Source: Planomicrobium sp. CPCC 101079 (lineage in GTDB: Bacteria > Bacillota > Bacilli > Bacillales_A > Planococcaceae). Taken from it: 64,000 nt of DNA. A program made the position numbers and the translations under genes. The stretch is from the NCBI RefSeq assembly GCF_007859275.1, contig NZ_VOHC01000024.1:305821-369820 (forward strand). Reading direction: 5' to 3'. This document shows positions 61,603 through 64,000 of this stretch, piece after piece; position 1 is the first letter of the stretch, and every line of letters begins with the position of its first letter. The notes beneath the pieces were generated by a model. It made no database searches, was not told the origin of the DNA, and saw nothing but the letters and a program-made list of their open reading frames with translations.

Positions 61603-62267
61603 TATTCGGATGATACTAAATCAGCTACTAATATGTAGCGTTCTGGTGCATAGCCGACGAAATCGAACGGATAGCAGGTGGAAACGGTTAAGGTAGCTTT
61701 TGGTTTTGGCACAATCACTGTGCGGTCGTCTTCATCGACAATTCGCACCTGACGGACTTTGTACGTAAATTTGCCGGCAACTGTCTCCACAATGAGCAAG
61801 TCGCCTTTGCCGACTTCTCCAAGCCGGCGAAACACTGTATCCCGGTGGCCGGACAAAACAGAGTTGTCTTCCATTCCAGGCAAAACGCTTTCCGCGAAGT
61901 GGCCGACGCCTTTTTCCAGCTCTTCTTCGTCAGTACCGTGTATAATCGGCAAGGTTGCATCAAGTTTCGGAATGATCAATTCTCCAATGTTCTCTCCTTG
62001 TTCCGGCTGCTCCAAGTAGACGACTTCTTTTTTTTCTGATTCTGTCGGCTCCGTTTCAGCTGCTTGCTCTTTTTCGTCAGCCATCACCAGTTCAGTCGCT
62101 GCCTTTGCATCCGATTGGGTGGTTTTAAAAAGCAAATAACCTTTCAAGAAAGTTGCCGCATTCGTAGTGCTGAACCAAGCGCCAAATCCAATAAATGCAA
62201 TTGACATGGAAAGAATAAGCAAGCGTTTAACGCGTTTGCTTCTTCCTTTTATTTCGTCTCTTTTCAT
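61602..62267 (-). CDS. Class D sortase
   Basis: A 221-residue transpeptidase: N-terminal membrane anchor (about 16-40), a polar acidic linker, and the catalytic barrel with His141 (SVLSGHRDTVFRRLG), Cys198 (TLTVSTCYPFD) and Arg210 (GYAPERYILVA). It should cleave the LPxTA-type signal of the neighbouring surface protein and attach it to the wall. Start ATG 62267 is two bp after the stop of the surface protein gene, so the pair is co-transcribed. Confidence 0.95.
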   Translation of the reverse strand: MKRDEIKGRSKRVKRLLILSMSIAFIGFGAWFSTTNAATFLKGYLLFKTTQSDAKAATELVMADEKEQAAETEPTESEKKEVVYLEQPEQGENIGELIIPKLDATLPIIHGTDEEELEKGVGHFAESVLPGMEDNSVLSGHRDTVFRRLGEVGKGDLLIVETVAGKFTYKVRQVRIVDEDDRTVIVPKPKATLTVSTCYPFDFVGYAPERYILVADLVSSE

Positions 62268-62269
62268 CC

Positions 62270-63469
62270 TTACATCCCTGCAACTTTGAAACGGCGGAAC
62301 AATACAATTCCGATCAAGACAAGTGCCAATCCTGCCAAAGTGTTTGCTGCATAGCCGCCAGCAGTTTTCGGCAGTTTTCCGCCTTTAACGGTAGAAGAAA
62401 CCACGGGTTTTTTAGCGTCTTCGTGAATTTTTGGCTTTGCAGGTGTTTTTGCAGGCGCCTCTGAAACAACTTCTTCAATTTCTTTCAAGTCTTCGCCTGT
62501 ATCAACAATAACATCCGAGTCAAACAAATCAGCAGTCAACAAAATATCGGCAAGGAATGTTCCTTGTTGATTGTAGATTTCAATCAATAAGTCAAAGCCG
62601 TTAGTTGTATCCAATGTCAGTAGAGTATCTAAAGAAATTGCTTGTTTTTCTCCCTCAGTAATCAAATAATATTGAGTAGTAACCTTAAACAGCGACTGCA
62701 ATTCATTAAAAATAGATAAGATTTCAGCAATCTGTTCAGCTGTCAATTCATCTGCAGTTTCAAACTCACCAATAGCCATCATGCGCTGGGCTAATTCGGT
62801 GAGCTTGGATTTAAAGGCAGAATTTTCATAATCCAGTGTTCCTAGATGACCGCCTAAGTTATCCAACTCTTCCTCAGTCAAACCAAATGCAGAAAAAAGG
62901 CCATCAAGCATAATATCGCCATCTTCACTAAGCCACAAATAAAGAGAAATTGCTCCTTCCAATTCTTCAATGGACTGATAATTTTTATAAGAATCCCCAA
63001 AGCCGTTCAAAAACGCTTCCAGTTCTTCCACAGAACCGAACTCATAATAGTCGACAAGTTCTTGCAGGTTCTCTGGGATAATTTCAGTGAAGCTTGGATC
63101 TTTGTCAATGAAGGCCTCAATTTCCTCGATAAAGAGAAGATAATCACTGTCAAGCACATCTTGCCCTTTTTCAATGTAGCCATATTCTTCAAGGAGTTTA
63201 TTTAATTCTTCACGCGCTATATCAAAATCTTTTAAAAGAGTTTGAACGGTTTCTTCTGTGATAGGAGTACCAAGTTCATCCATATATTCAACTTCTTCTA
63301 ATGGCCAATCTTTGCTTTCCAAGTATTCAAGATAAGCTTGCTTTTCCCAGCCTATTTCGCTCAGGAACCTGTTGAATCTCTTATCATCTTCTTCGATTGC
63401 AAATACTGAAATCGGCATGACTCCCATTATCAGTACTGCAGCCATCAACATCGTCAAAAAATGTTTCAT
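62270..63469 (-). CDS. LPKTA-anchored acidic surface protein (processed acidic surface protein family)
   Basis: A 399-residue secreted protein: signal peptide (about 1-25), a very acidic helical body with recurring elements (EELDNLGGHLGTLDYENSAF, LLEEYGYIEKGQDVLDSDY), a Pro/Lys linker, and a C-terminal sorting signal LPKTAGG followed by a hydrophobic helix and RRFK. This fits the family of acidic surface proteins that pair with a class D sortase in Bacillales. The function of the acidic body is unknown; ion binding or wall spacing are guesses. ATG 63469 with GGGAGG upstream. Confidence 0.9.
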   Translation of the reverse strand: MKHFLTMLMAAVLIMGVMPISVFAIEEDDKRFNRFLSEIGWEKQAYLEYLESKDWPLEEVEYMDELGTPITEETVQTLLKDFDIAREELNKLLEEYGYIEKGQDVLDSDYLLFIEEIEAFIDKDPSFTEIIPENLQELVDYYEFGSVEELEAFLNGFGDSYKNYQSIEELEGAISLYLWLSEDGDIMLDGLFSAFGLTEEELDNLGGHLGTLDYENSAFKSKLTELAQRMMAIGEFETADELTAEQIAEILSIFNELQSLFKVTTQYYLITEGEKQAISLDTLLTLDTTNGFDLLIEIYNQQGTFLADILLTADLFDSDVIVDTGEDLKEIEEVVSEAPAKTPAKPKIHEDAKKPVVSSTVKGGKLPKTAGGYAANTLAGLALVLIGIVLFRRFKVAGM

Positions 63470-64000
63470 CCCATTTCCTCCCATATCTCATCTAAATAAC
63501 AATCTTCAACAGTATAATAGAAAGGTAGGGAAAATTACATAGGTATATGGAACTTTGAATTAGAAAAATGTGTGTGTTTTATTTTCTTAGTTTCTAAAAT
63601 AAAAAACACCTTTACTGACCATCTTTCTTCGTTATTTCTAAAGTTTAACGGTAAAACTAATATGAATTTTGCAGTAAAAGAATGTATACTACTGGAAAAA
63701 AGAATATATTAGTAGAGAGTATATATTTTTCAAAAAAGGGTTTTTTGGCGTTCATATAAAAAGGGTATAAGGTTGCGTAAGAAAAAAGAGGTTCTTTTCA
63801 AGTTGACATAGGTAAAAGTATATAAGTAATTTTCTTTTACTATGGATATGAATTTGAGTGCCATTAAAGTATACTGTGATAAGACAAATGGATTTTAATA
63901 ATATTTTTGGAAATAATCCTATTAATCACCTATCGAATTACTGAATATTAAGGATGGCCAAAGTTAAAGTAGAGCAATTTAGACTGTTTTACAAGGAGAA
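63470..64000. other. Gene-free right edge with promoter and ribosome site of the next gene
   Basis: About 530 bp of AT-rich DNA. A likely plus-strand SigA promoter is TTGACA (63803-63808), 18-bp spacer, TAATTT (63827-63832). The window ends with AAGGAGAA (63993-64000), a ribosome-binding site whose gene starts just beyond. The leader of about 160 nt is unusually long for this window and may hold a regulatory RNA, but I recognise no known class. Confidence 0.55.

Overview
The window reads as chromosome of a motile, low-to-moderate GC Gram-positive bacterium of the order Bacillales. The flagellar gene order, the SigD-type promoters, the glp regulon with GlpP-type leader terminators, strong AGGAGG ribosome sites, frequent TTG/GTG starts and the class D sortase with an LPxTA acidic surface protein all fit; Planococcaceae (Planococcus-like) is my best guess, but that is inference. 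No tRNA, rRNA, CRISPR array, transposase or prophage was seen.

Region 1 (1-15.4 kb) holds the late flagellar genes: flagellin, a YjfB-like gene, a FlgJ-like muramidase, flaG, fliD, a fliT-like gene, fliS, motA, motB, fliL, the yvyF-flgM-flgN-flgK-flgL operon and, on the minus strand, flhO-flhP. SigD promoters precede flagellin, flaG and yvyF. The flagellin gene is interrupted by a 360-nt group I intron (1688-2047); splicing restores the conserved C-terminus. A free-standing LAGLIDADG endonuclease gene sits about 0.6 kb downstream on the other strand. The flagellin leader carries a hairpin with GGA in its loop and a consensus CsrA site over the ribosome-binding site.

Region 2 (15.4-37.8 kb) is the early flagellar operon flgB-flgC-fliE-fliF-fliG-fliH-fliI-fliJ-fliK-flgD-flgE-swrD-fliM-fliY-fliO-fliP-fliQ-fliR-flhB-flhA-flhF-flhG-sigD-swrB-like-yaaR-like-pilZ-pilZ. 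A class I cyclic-di-GMP riboswitch with a terminator lies in the leader, and two PilZ (c-di-GMP receptor) genes close the operon, so the cluster is bracketed by second-messenger sensing. cheY and cheB-A-W-C-D are missing from the places they occupy in Bacillus subtilis, fliL has moved behind motB, and FliY has lost key residues of both CheC-type phosphatase sites.

Region 3 (37.8-48 kb): a UPF0316 membrane protein, a VanZ-like protein, a lipoprotein arylsulfotransferase, the glycerol regulon glpP-glpF-glpK-glpD with two leader terminators and a cre site, a hypothetical gene and a VanY-type D,D-carboxypeptidase.

Region 4 (48-64 kb) is accessory: tandem polysaccharide pyruvyl-transferase paralogues; a four-gene minus-strand operon with an ABM monooxygenase, an uncharacterised helical protein, a CarH-like cobalamin-binding protein and a PAS-like/STAS protein (candidate B12 light-sensing stress module); a structured leader RNA before a VanZ-like gene; envelope polysaccharide genes (sugar-phosphate transferase, aminotransferase-like, a nucleotide-sugar dehydrogenase whose catalytic Cys is Ser) with related 75-bp repeats around two of them; an aldolase-family gene; a YciI-like gene; and a sortase D/acidic surface protein pair. 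The most unusual items are the flagellin intron with its neighbouring endonuclease, the c-di-GMP-bracketed che-less flagellar operon, and the B12/STAS operon.
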